A program made the position numbers and the translations under genes. A stretch of 38,893 nucleotides of DNA, taken from NCBI GenBank assembly GCA_019155205.2, contig JAHNZQ020000016.1, positions 1,207,963 through 1,246,855 on the forward strand, given 5' to 3'. The notes under the pieces were generated by a model, which saw only the letters and a list, made by a program, of their open reading frames with translations, was not told the DNA's origin and made no database searches. The stretch's first letter is position 1. The number at the start of each line of letters is the position of its first letter. Shown one piece after another: positions 20,661-30,305 of the stretch. The DNA is from Gracilaria vermiculophylla (taxonomy: Eukaryota > Rhodophyta > Florideophyceae > Gracilariales > Gracilariaceae).

Positions 20661-21391
20661 GAGACTTGAAGTTAATGAAGATGTTGTGATTTTGAAACGG
20701 TTTTTAGACTTGAATTTTTTTAAATCTTGATCTTATAGTCGTACAGTACCAAAATCACAATTTTTGTACTTCGACACGGACGTGATATGATTTTGAAACA
20801 GACTGTATTTCGTGATTAGATTACTCTTGAATCCTTACTTTACTATACTGTAGTAAAAGTACCTATCATTGGCACAAAAGAAGAGGAACCATTCCATCTC
20901 AAATATATCGTCTTTCATCGGAAAGCGCCACAAACACTGCCTAAACTATATATCGGAAATAGACAATCATATTTGCGAAAATGATATATATTTTGAATTA
21001 ATAGAACGGCCCTCAGCTAATTTCAAAACTGCATGATGGTGCAATTTCCACTCAGAAACAGCCAGGTACTTGACCTCAATTGCAAGCTAACGAAATAATC
21101 CCCTGAAAATCGGCTCATTGGGTGTATATTTTTAATGGAGATTCTGCAGATGTAACGTATGGAAGACTGCTTGCAGAATTAGCTCAAATAAGGGGTTGCT
21201 GACAACGCACATTACATTACTTGTAGAATATGCTCTCAGATTTTGAAGTACCTAACGTACCTAGAGCACCGAAATATTGAGCGTTTATCGCCCCCTCCCT
21301 CGTGGTTTTGAGAACACGTTGATCTCGTGGTTTACATTCCGCTTGTGTATATTTGACCTTCTTTCCTCTGAGAAAGCGGCCGTTGGCATTC
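20661..21391. other. AT-rich intergenic region upstream of the cation exchanger
   Basis: About 730 bp, starting with a probable tail of the DNA transposon. TGATTTTGAAAC occurs twice, near 20688 and 20790. The rest should include the promoter of the exchanger gene, but no clear core element was identified. Confidence 0.35.
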
Positions 21392-23152
21392 ATGGGATCT
21401 TTGTTCATTGAACCATCCTCCCTTCCGGGGGGCAGTCTTTGGTACAAGGCTTGTGAAAACGTTGTGTCCAAGGCACCCGAGCATGGAAATGTGACGGCCT
21501 CTGCTGTCCTGTCGGCGATGCATTGCGATGTTGCCCCAACAAGTGGTTTTATTCAAGTATTTATGCTTCTCTGTGTGTACGGTGTTGTCCTTTTCAATGC
21601 ATCGCAACTAATTGCAGAAGGTAGTGAGTTGCTACTGATGGTACCATCTTTGAGGGGTATTGTCGGTTCAGTTGTACTACCTATTCTGGGCGCTGTACCG
21701 GATGGTGCCATCGTCCTGTTTTCGGGATTGGGTGAAAATGCCCAAGAAGAGCTTTCTGTCGGTGTCGGGGCACTTGCTGGCTCAACTAGCATGTTACTCA
21801 CAATCCCTTGGTTTCTATCCATTCTCGCTGGCCGTGTCAACTTAAGACCTGGAGGTGTTCCGATGTACATGCACAGACCTAAACTCAGTCCTTCGACTAA
21901 TCTGGATCTCGATCGAACAGGAATTGAAAGCAGGGGGATGGTTAAAACTGCGGGGCGTACCATGCTTATTACCGCTATTTCATACATTGTCATTCAGTTT
22001 GCGGCATTTAAATCAGGGGTCTTCTTCAAAGCTGATGAAAATGCCGCTGCTACGAAGAGAGCCGCCGGCGAAGAACGTAATTTTGCCATGATTTGCCTTG
22101 TTGTATGCTTGGGCTTCTTCGTATGGTATTTGTACAATCAAATAACCGCGTCGCCAGAACAGCAAAAGTTTCGCCAGGATCGTGTCGATGAAGTGACACA
22201 AAAGCTCATTCGCAAAGGAGAAATCAGTCTTACAGACGCGTTCAAAGAGGTCTGGGATGTTGCTGCTGACCACTCAGACGAGTGTACTCCTCTACAAAAG
22301 ACTAGGATGAACAATGTTCTCCGGGCGTTTTTCCACGGATATGATCAGAATGACAGCAACGCTATAGACAAATTGGAACTTCAATACCTTATGAACGACC
22401 TAGGAGAACACTGCTCAGCGAAAGAAATCAATGAGATGTATATGGCAATGGATCATAATAACAACAGCCAAATCGAGCTGGAAGAGTTTCTTCAGTACAT
22501 GCCCAAGTTCATTATGCGGAGAGCTTCGCAAAGACGCAGTGAAGAAACAGGGAACACAATCCCTGCTGTTGTAAATGAGGCAGTGGACCCAGATTCGACT
22601 CTTACAGACGATGAAGAAGAACATGAAGATGTTCCGCATGATTTGTACCATAAGGATCCTAGAAAAAGAAGCATAAAAATAATGAAGAGATCTTTCTCAA
22701 TGATGGCAATAGGCACTGCTCTGGTCTTAATATTTTCCGACCCCATGGTTGGTGTAATGAGCGAGGTTGGACAAAGGATTGGAATTCCAGGGTTCTATAT
22801 TTCATTTATCCTTGCTCCGCTTGCAAGCAATGCATCAGAGCTTATTGCTGCATACAGCTATGCTTTGAAGAAAACGCGCAAGACGATTACGATATCCTTG
22901 TCGACTCTTCTGGGTGCAGCAATAATGAACAACACCTTCGTATTAGCAATTTTCATGATCCTAATCACAGTGAAGAATCTTGCTTGGCAGTTCACTGCAG
23001 AAACGATTTCAATTGTCGTCGTTGAAATCGTAATCTTTGTCATCAGTCAAAAGCGAGTGATGACTTTGCGAGATGGATTGATTGCATTGTCCATGTTTCC
23101 TATGTCATTATTCATTGTCGCATTCTTAGAAAACGTCGTTGGTTTAGATTAA
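21392..23152 (+). CDS. NCL-type Na+/Ca2+ exchanger with paired EF-hands
   Basis: A protein of 586 residues, single exon. It is a membrane cation/Ca2+ exchanger with two alpha-repeat transport domains and a cytosolic calcium sensor between them, as in plant NCL proteins. The first alpha region has EGSELLL (about 76-82), GAVPDGAIVLFSGLG (100-114) and GALAGST. The second has APLASNASELI (about 475-485) and GAAIMNNT. The central loop holds two complete EF-hand loops: D318-N320-S322-E329 and D354-N356-N358-E365. Several hydrophobic helices flank both repeats. An acidic, phosphorylation-prone stretch (DDEEEHEDV) follows the EF-hands. I chose the ATG at 21392; the frame is open 13 codons further up but without an earlier ATG. 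Plants target such proteins to the vacuole or plasma membrane; the location here is unknown. The gene converges with NELF-B, 69 bp apart. Confidence 0.95.
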   Translation: MGSLFIEPSSLPGGSLWYKACENVVSKAPEHGNVTASAVLSAMHCDVAPTSGFIQVFMLLCVYGVVLFNASQLIAEGSELLLMVPSLRGIVGSVVLPILGAVPDGAIVLFSGLGENAQEELSVGVGALAGSTSMLLTIPWFLSILAGRVNLRPGGVPMYMHRPKLSPSTNLDLDRTGIESRGMVKTAGRTMLITAISYIVIQFAAFKSGVFFKADENAAATKRAAGEERNFAMICLVVCLGFFVWYLYNQITASPEQQKFRQDRVDEVTQKLIRKGEISLTDAFKEVWDVAADHSDECTPLQKTRMNNVLRAFFHGYDQNDSNAIDKLELQYLMNDLGEHCSAKEINEMYMAMDHNNNSQIELEEFLQYMPKFIMRRASQRRSEETGNTIPAVVNEAVDPDSTLTDDEEEHEDVPHDLYHKDPRKRSIKIMKRSFSMMAIGTALVLIFSDPMVGVMSEVGQRIGIPGFYISFILAPLASNASELIAAYSYALKKTRKTITISLSTLLGAAIMNNTFVLAIFMILITVKNLAWQFTAETISIVVVEIVIFVISQKRVMTLRDGLIALSMFPMSLFIVAFLENVVGLD

Positions 23153-23221
23153 TCACTTTGGGCCACAACATTGGTTTACTAGTTCGCTTTTTGTGTTAAA
23201 GTGAGCTTTCATCACGATCAA

Positions 23222-24670
23222 TCAAGCCGTCAACGGGCCGATCATCTTCAAAATAAGTTGGTAGGCTAGGGTAACTTCTCGTGGTTCGGTGCGGTTATCC
23301 GCAGCTCGTAGGACATCTTCTAGAAGTAACCTATAGCGAGCCAAGGCGATTAAATTTCCGTGGATATACTGTTGAAGACAATATGACGTAATTACTCTTC
23401 TTTGTAACCTTCCTTTTTGTACCGCTTCAACTAGGCGGGTGTTAGGGAGTACTTCATTAGCTGAGTAATAAGAGTCCTGAAAGTGAGTGATTTCCATGTG
23501 AATTTCATCCATCATAAGTTGAAAAAAAAGCTGAAATGGTTCTTCAAGTTCAGCCTCGGTCACAGAGCCCGCCCCCGATAACAGTACTCCAGTTTTCATA
23601 TTGCAAAGATTTAGAAATGTGAGATCTTCTATGTATGGGTCTGCTTTTAGGTGACCTGCGGCAGACTTCAATATGTTTTCATCTGTGAAGTCGTTTATAG
23701 GACCCCTTCTAGTAATCAATCCGTGAACGACTTGTTCAGCTAAGAAATCACGCGAATATATTGACCCAAGAAGAAGTGCGACCGCTCCGTTTGGGCGGTC
23801 CGCAGACATGACTTCCCGAATCTCTTTCAATATGTGCGTATCGAGGGTAATGTCATGGCCTGCATGTGTATCGAGAAGCTTTGCCATCTTTCGTACAGTC
23901 ATTAGATTTGGACCTGATACAGATACTGTTGGAAGTCGAAGAACCAAGTCGTGATAAAAGGTAGCGATGCTATCAAGTTTCGAGGGGGCTTGCTCATTAG
24001 CAGCTCTCTCAACCATCTTCTCCATGACTTGCATCACCTCATTCTCACCCATCCCTTCCAGCATGCGCAGCAGTTCGGTAAGCTTCGCGTTTGATGAACG
24101 TATTCTATGTCGGTCAAACTTGGAAGCAAAGTCATCCACATTTTCGGGGTTGCTCATTTCTGGAAGACTGTCAATCAAGGCGTCTATCTCATGGTCTAAT
24201 GCTTTAGGTTCAAAGGACCATATTCTCTTCTTGATTGAGAGTGGGAGATCCGTGTATGGAGAGTCATTCAGCCCGTTATCGACTATTTGTCTCCATATAT
24301 TAGGATCAACAACGTTCAAATGTTCTAGGGTGACAATTGGAACCTGTGCGAGATGCGGGACGGTGAGATAGGTGAAGCTCTTTTCCAACAAACATTCCAG
24401 CTTATCATGTGGAAGAGAAGCAATATCTCGCTTCATTTTATCTATCACGAGCCTGAGAACATCACTGAACGTGCGATTGGGAGGAACTCCTCCTTTCTTT
24501 AACAACCTCAGTGGAGTTGTTTCGAGCTGCAACCCTCTTAGGTTTTTGAACTCTGTTATGAATTCAATAATTCTTTCTATGTCATAATCGCGGTTTTCGA
24601 AACACTCTTTGACAGCATCTTTCCCAGCATACCCGATTTGATAAACTTTCGGGTTCAGAGCTTGCTCCAT
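23222..24670 (-). CDS. Negative elongation factor B (NELF-B/COBRA1 family)
   Basis: A protein of 482 residues, single exon. NELF-B is a scaffold of the NELF complex, which holds RNA polymerase II in the promoter-proximal paused state together with DSIF. The best block is DKLECLLEKSFTYLTVPHLA, which matches the animal motif EDLLEKSF...MPSLQPV, followed by the conserved VKRQIW-like IKKRIWSFEPKALDHEIDAL. The N-terminal GKDAVKECFENRDYDIERII also follows the animal protein (about 580 residues). The middle and C-terminus are all-helical and more diverged. The start is the ATG at 24670, which aligns with the family N-terminus. The frame extends to 24865, but the extra 65 residues look non-homologous. 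A paralogous HEAT/ARM-like protein is the alternative, but the LLEKSF block argues for NELF-B. It is divergent from the ArfGAP gene. Confidence 0.85.
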   Translation of the reverse strand: MEQALNPKVYQIGYAGKDAVKECFENRDYDIERIIEFITEFKNLRGLQLETTPLRLLKKGGVPPNRTFSDVLRLVIDKMKRDIASLPHDKLECLLEKSFTYLTVPHLAQVPIVTLEHLNVVDPNIWRQIVDNGLNDSPYTDLPLSIKKRIWSFEPKALDHEIDALIDSLPEMSNPENVDDFASKFDRHRIRSSNAKLTELLRMLEGMGENEVMQVMEKMVERAANEQAPSKLDSIATFYHDLVLRLPTVSVSGPNLMTVRKMAKLLDTHAGHDITLDTHILKEIREVMSADRPNGAVALLLGSIYSRDFLAEQVVHGLITRRGPINDFTDENILKSAAGHLKADPYIEDLTFLNLCNMKTGVLLSGAGSVTEAELEEPFQLFFQLMMDEIHMEITHFQDSYYSANEVLPNTRLVEAVQKGRLQRRVITSYCLQQYIHGNLIALARYRLLLEDVLRAADNRTEPREVTLAYQLILKMIGPLTA

Positions 24671-25683
24671 CTCGACGTTTTGTTCGCAAAGAAAGTGAAA
24701 AAGAGATTGAATCGGGAACCAACTTAGAACACGCAAGTTCACGGCGCAGGACGATAATTGAGAGCCTCGATGGTGTGGTGTCGCCAAGCTACCGGGTGGA
24801 ACATACGGATCTCGACAGCAGGATCTCACGAATAACCAAACATGTTCGGGAGACTCGAGCGCCAACTAGTGATCCGCTTGCACCTCAAAAGAGTTTCTGG
24901 CGGTTCCGTTACCTACACACGACAGCAAATACTGAAAATGGCGGGAACAACGCTGGTTTTTTCATATTTTAACCTGTATTTGATTTTCGCCGTTAAAGTG
25001 GACACATCTTCTCAAGCATCTATTCAGGTGATGAGCAGAACTGCACCGTCTTGTGACGTCCGAGAGCGGCGTGGAGTGTAGCGCATCAGCGGAAAGATCG
25101 CACCAAGACTTCACGTACCCTTCATACAACTGCCTGCTATACCGCAACGGAAAGCAGTGGGGCAGTAAACAGAAAATTCAACGTCGGGCAATACATAGCA
25201 AAGTATGCGAAGGGTAAATACAACTGTCTTGAGGGCGCCAGAGAGCTATCCGGATCTGTACTGTATATCCAAAGCACCCTGACGGCAGAAGTGACAGGGT
25301 TAAATGGCGAAAGGTCACCGCAGGATTACCAAGGGTGAACAATTGCTAATTATCCTTTAGCGCAGTATCGAATGATCTGCTTGGCAGCGTTTCAATTTAT
25401 TACATGACATAACGACAACACGAACGCGCTTGTGTGCAACTCCACTGTTTCCACGTGGTCGTTTCCACGTATTACGTTGCACGCTGGCAAGCTCTCCCCT
25501 CGCATGCTAGAGCAATGCTCCTGTTCCTTCTTGTAGCGATGTGCAGTCTTCCTGATTAGCTTGTCGGCCTCATCTTCTTCGCTGCGGACGGTCTGTCCCT
25601 TGCACGACGAAGGAACCATCCCTTTTTGAAGGTATTCTTTTTAGATACAGGTGTACTCGAATCGAAATTCCGAAAGCGCCACC
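24671..25683. promoter_or_regulatory. Shared upstream region of the divergent NELF-B and ArfGAP genes
   Basis: About 1.0 kb between two start codons that point away from each other. Small frames on both strands show no recognisable protein. No TATA box was identified with confidence. The ArfGAP start has a full Kozak context, GCCACCATGG at 25680-25689. Confidence 0.5.
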
Positions 25684-27648
25684 ATGGCTGAAAGAAAGAA
25701 TCCTCAGCTTGACGCTGAGCATCAAGCAATTCTCCGCAAGATGATGTAAGTATTTTCACCTGCATAATGTTCAGCTTTTCCTTTAAAATAGTCCCTACCG
25801 TTGAGCACCGATTGGAAGCACGCATTTATTCCGTCACGAATATACCACGAAACGGATTGCTGACACCAAAATGTTCAAACTTCAAGGTTGCTTGCCGAAA
25901 ATCGAACATGCGCTGATTGCAAAGGTCCCTCTCCAAGATGGGCCTCCACCAATCTAGGAATCTTCATTTGTATCACTTGCAGCGGTATTCACAGAAAGCT
26001 CGGAACTCATATCTCTCAGGTGCGATCTATCACCCTAGACACATGGACTCCGAGCCAAATTCAGCACTTCAGAAAGTTTGGAAATGCAAAAGCGGCCGAT
26101 TACTTTGAAGCATGCCTACCTTCCGACTTCCGACGTCCGCACTCTGCTGATTCTATGCAGATGGAGCGATTTATCCGAGACAAGTACGAGAACAAGCGCT
26201 ACATCACGGTTGAGAACGGTGGGCTGGGGGGTCAAGCTGTCGGTCGAAACCGGCCTTCACGCACAACTCAAAGACCAAACACTGGTTCTTTGGGTCCGCG
26301 CCCTACACAAACGCTTTCTGCATTGCATCAGGCCGCGTACGATGCCACTCCGACCGTTCGCAAGACTGGAGTATCATCCATGAGCTATGGTGGTCGTTTT
26401 TCTCGTCCGGTGAAACCCATGCATCTGCCTCAGCGAACGACTAGCACCGGGGCATCGTTCTCATCGAGCACCGGCAGTGCCAATGCTATGCAGAGCGCAA
26501 GCACGTTGAAGCAACTATTAACCATGGGATTCGCACAGGACATCGCGGTGAAAGCTATTGAAGCCGGGGACGGCGATCTTCAGAGGTCTCTTGATTGGAT
26601 CTTACAGCATGACGGAAAGCCTCCGAGCCAAGCACCGGCGGCGAGCATTATACGGCCACGACAGGTTCAAAAAGATTTACTTGACTTTGACGAGCCTCAA
26701 AGTTCGACCGCAGCTTCAGCACCAGCGCACCAACCCTCAGCTCCGAAGACGATGGCCACTGAATCGCTTATTTCTTCAACCATGACAGATTCCTCTACAA
26801 AATCAATGACAAATAGCGGCTTTGCTGATTTTGCGAATTTCGGGGAACTTCAACGAGCACTTCCATCTGCAGTACAGCCGAAACAACAAAGCGTTGCATC
26901 TCATGTATCCGTGGGTACACCCTCTACGCCCAAGAACGCCGCGCTCACGTCATCTCTTGCCAGTTTGTACAAAAAGAGTCCCCAGAAGCCGACCACAGCT
27001 CCTTACCATATTCCGTCTTTTTCGAAATCTGTGAGTCCGACCCACTTCGTTGCATCATCCTTTCAAACAGCTGGTAAGACTACGGAAACACATGCAAATG
27101 AAGACAGCCTGGGGCTCACTACTTTTGAATCGCTGTCTCCTCAGAATTTAAGATTGTCTGGGAAAACAGTCCCATCAATAAGCTTAGCGGGAAAAGATGA
27201 GCAGCCAGGAGTTCAAGCATCCCAGAAATCGGTCCCATCGTGTGAACCTCCTCCACTTCCACCACCTGACGATTTTTTGTTCCCTGATTCATTCGGAAAA
27301 CAACCACTACCCTCTTCACCAAAGGACACTTCCGACACTCGAGCTCCGCCCGCGGCGAAGCAAGATATAAAGCATGAGAAACTAGAAGGCACAAATTCAT
27401 TGTCGATGGAGAAGAAAGAAGAGTCCCCCGAAAGCGAACCAAATGTGACAAAGAATGAACAAAAAGAAGAGGAAGAGGAGGATCCTTTTGCTGCGTTGTC
27501 TATGATGGCCCTCAACAGCGCTACAAAAACTCAACAGAAAAAGGAAAAGGCGTCGACATTACCAAAGGCAAAGGCATCAGAACCTCGTTTATCTCAAGCT
27601 TCTGAGGGTGTGCAGAGTAGTATTAATCTAGACGAGCTGTTGAGTTAG
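25684..27648 (+). CDS. SMAP-type ArfGAP with UBA domain and clathrin box
   Basis: Two exons, 25684-25745 and 25887-27648, give 607 residues. The 141-nt intron has donor GTAAGT, a CTGAC-like branch site and a CAAG acceptor. It joins RKMM to LLAENRTCADC, as in SMAP proteins. The ArfGAP domain (about 10-130) has the zinc finger C28-x2-C31-x16-C48-x2-C51, the catalytic arginine finger R56 in SGIHRKLG, and the GNAKA..YFEACLP block. It speeds GTP hydrolysis on Arf, controlling coat assembly in vesicle traffic. A UBA-like domain (about 226-266: LLTMGF..DIAVKAI.AG.GDLQ.SLDWIL) follows. A clathrin box LLDFD lies at about 285-289, and a DPF adaptor motif is at 553 in an acidic region. The rest is Ser/Pro/Thr-rich and probably disordered. 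An AATAAA lies 20 bp past the stop. It converges with CNOT9, 90 bp apart. Confidence 0.95.
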
Positions 27649-27668
27649 TGGTCTTCAACACGGAACTG

Positions 27669-27674
27669 AATAAA
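27669..27674 (+). terminator. Polyadenylation signal AATAAA of the ArfGAP gene
   Basis: A canonical hexamer 20 nt after the ArfGAP stop codon, in the 90-bp gap to the convergent CNOT9 gene. No such hexamer was seen behind most other genes here. Confidence 0.55.
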
Positions 27675-27738
27675 CGATAGAGTACAGTGCCCTAAGAGGC
27701 ATACATTCACGCGTCAATCGTCATAGCAATTCCGCACA

Positions 27739-28696
27739 TTACACAACACCTGCAGCTTGCAAGTCAACGTGTGGAGCCTGGTCCAGCCGATACAGCAAGT
27801 GCAATAGCCATTTCTTCGTTGCCGGGTCGTCTTCGAGAACGGATGCAAACGTCACGTCGTTAAGTGGTTCCGGTAGACATTGTCGCAATGCTTCCCTCGC
27901 CCTATGGTTTTCAGAGAGTCTTAAGTAGCAGCGTATGACATGTTTGAGAAGTCGGGCGCTCGGCGCTTCAACAAGGGCGCTCACCATATTACTTAAAACT
28001 GTGGATACAGCGTAAAATCTCTCGGGAGTGGCACATATGTACGCCAATCCACTGTCGTCAAGCAAGATTTTCTGGACAATGAACGTGGCGACGGTCTTGC
28101 TTAGTTCGGATCCCGTTTCCATGATTCGAAGGCACAGGGGAATAATCTCCGTCTGAAGCAAGAAGTTAATCACATCCGGAGCATCCATTTTCACCAACGC
28201 ACCAATGACTCCCAGGGATGTCAAACGCAGATACTCAAAAGGTCTTGTCTTTGAAACAGTATTCAAGAATGGATAGAGAAAGAGCGGAATATGTGCAGAG
28301 AGAAAGTGGGTTCGGGTCATAGGGTGTGAGGCAACGCATTGCAAGAGGGCTAGCGCATTGCAAACTCGGTTGCTTGCATGTGCCGAAAGGGCCGGAGGCG
28401 CTAACATTGGGTAGATAGAAATGATTTCTTGAAGAAGAGCGGCAATGGTGCCTAAGCTATACCACAGCCTCGGGGCAAGATCAGTGACTGCTTCTCTCTT
28501 CTTGCTAAGTTCAAGCAAAGCATTCTCTCGCTGTCCGTGGCATTTACATTCAGAAGCCGTTAGATGACATTTTCTTTCTTCATAAGTCAAGGAAGGGCAT
28601 ACTCACCTTTTCCGGCTTCGTGAGGTCTTGAACAAGCTCCCGGACGTGAGCTTCGCTCGCAGCCTTCATTGAGGCGTTTAGATCTCTTGTATTCAT
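27739..28696 (-). CDS. CNOT9: CCR4-NOT complex subunit 9 (CNOT9/Caf40/RCD1)
   Basis: Two exons, 28696-28607 and 28530-27739, give 293 residues. The 76-nt intron has donor GTGAGT and acceptor ACAG. Joining them gives [19 protein letters not shown], exactly the family pattern. CNOT9 is the armadillo-repeat subunit of the CCR4-NOT deadenylase, which binds tryptophans of GW-type silencing partners and of RNA-decay adaptors. The core is nearly invariant against animal proteins: [75 protein letters not shown] and [17 protein letters not shown]. The N- and C-terminal extensions are short, and the length is usual for the family. The reading frame stays open through part of the intron, so an unspliced reading would give a wrong N-terminus. 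The start ATG at 28696 opens a 30-codon first exon. Confidence 0.97.
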
Positions 28697-29178
28697 CTTT
28701 GCACAAATTGAGAAATGGAACGAATTGTTTGATGTGAATGGAAGGCCAGTGTTTTGCTCAGGAACCAGATTTTCGGGTTTGATATGTCAATTCGCAAGTG
28801 TGGCGCATATGATTTACAACGTGTGTGCAAAGGAACCTCTTCATATGTAAATGCTAATGCACGCACGAGACTGCACCTTCCTGGCTAGCTAAAAGAAGCC
28901 GAGGCGCTGGTCGCTGGAAGAGTACGAAGCCGTGTAGATGTGAATGGGTGAAGCGCGACGGTGACAAGTTGCACTCTCTCACGGCTGGAGTCGCAAGTAG
29001 CCCAGTAGCCCCAGATCAGAGACAGTATCCCTCACGGTATTATCCAGCCCTAATAATGTTTCTTGGACCTTTAGGCTCGGAGAAACACCGTTAAATCTTG
29101 CGCCCCAGCGTGGCAAGAAATGTACGAAGGGATAAGTTTGTACGTTCCCGATTGAGTGATTGAAGTACACGCTAGGAG

Positions 29179-29202
29179 CTCTGGCCTCACGTGAGGCCAG
29201 AG
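29179..29202. repeat. Perfect 24-bp palindrome centred on CACGTG
   Basis: CTCTGGCCTCAC is followed directly by its reverse complement. The centre is a G-box/E-box CACGTG, the target of bHLH and bZIP factors in plants and animals. The inner 18 bp share both 8-bp arms with the palindrome at 29595. Confidence 0.9.
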
Positions 29203-29594
29203 TTCAGGAAACATTTTCAATGAACGTTTTGTTAACTTTCAGAAATAGCCCAATGGCGTGCAGAATGTAACGATCACACCCAGAAATACTCAAAGTTCTT
29301 AATTAATTGCAAAACCAAGCAGATTAAAACACCAAATCTTTTGATATAGCAAAGAATTAAGAGAGCAAACCTTGCTTTGTGCAGGTGTCAAGGCGTTGGT
29401 CAGAAGTTTTACTAGAATCACTGGTAATAAAATGAAACATGTATCTTCATTGTTCGAGCTACATGAAAAGAAACAGTGGGTTGAGAAACTGCATATCTTG
29501 GGTGATGCCGATCAAGAAGAAGTTAGATAAGCCGTATTAAATAAGTGTTGAAGTACTCTTGTTATTGTTTGCAGTTCTAGAGCTGCAGCAGTAT

Positions 29595-29612
29595 TGGCCT
29601 CATATGAGGCCA
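29595..29612. repeat. Perfect 18-bp palindrome centred on CATATG
   Basis: TGGCCTCAT followed by its reverse complement. It is identical to the inner part of the palindrome at 29179 except for the two central bases, and its centre lies 413 bp away. The central CATATG is also of E-box type (CANNTG). Confidence 0.9.
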
Positions 29613-30305
29613 GATGTTGTGTAGACACTACATTCGCTCGAAACGAAAAGATTAGAGGCGTACCTAATTGCCGTCACGAACGAGATATTACAGGATCGTA
29701 AAAGCAATGATACTCTGTGCAATGCCTCGAGAACCACTATAGTTGAGCTCGACTTCTTTCCGGAATGCTTGGTATTTATGAATAGGATGCGTTATGGAGT
29801 TGTGTGAGTTGCGGAATTCCTAGAAGAAGGGATGAAGAAGCCTCAGTTCCACTTGATGCCTGCTGGCTACAGTCTCAGATTGCTCAAGTGTTCGGTCTGT
29901 CAAACATTTGTTTCCGTTCGTACGAATGGTAGCTTTTTTTCTTTTTACTGTTTTGCATCAGAAACGAAAACACATCTGAAATAGTTCAACGCTGAACCTC
30001 TGCGTTTCGCCAAGCGAAACATGAGGCATATTGATGTCCTTGCAAGCTCTTCCTCCAGTGATGATACGTGCTGATTCTCATGAGTGATACCACTCCTATT
30101 CTGTTGTGTAGATATTCCGAAGGGTTAGTTTTTCTTGGTTTTCATTTCTTCCAAGATAACTACCCGAACGCAGTTACATTTAATAGAGACATACCAAAGT
30201 GTTTTCATACAATCTTGAGGAGGGGCTTCCAAAGTTTCTTCAGCGCCCCCCACTTTCTTGCGAAAGAATATAGTTCTACCAAAACGTTCCATCTCGTTTG
30301 TCTGA

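Larger units (their letters stand above)
28697..30305. other. Intergenic region between CNOT9 and HEI10, with two palindromes
   Basis: About 1.6 kb between divergent genes. No open frame of note and no transposon protein were found. It contains two related perfect palindromes (29179-29202 and 29595-29612) and a T-rich run near 29936-29950. It should include both promoters. Confidence 0.5.

Noticed and set aside
24671..24865. N-terminal extension of NELF-B by 65 codons
   Set aside because: The extra part is unlike the family N-terminus, and the ATG at 24670 aligns with the known start region.
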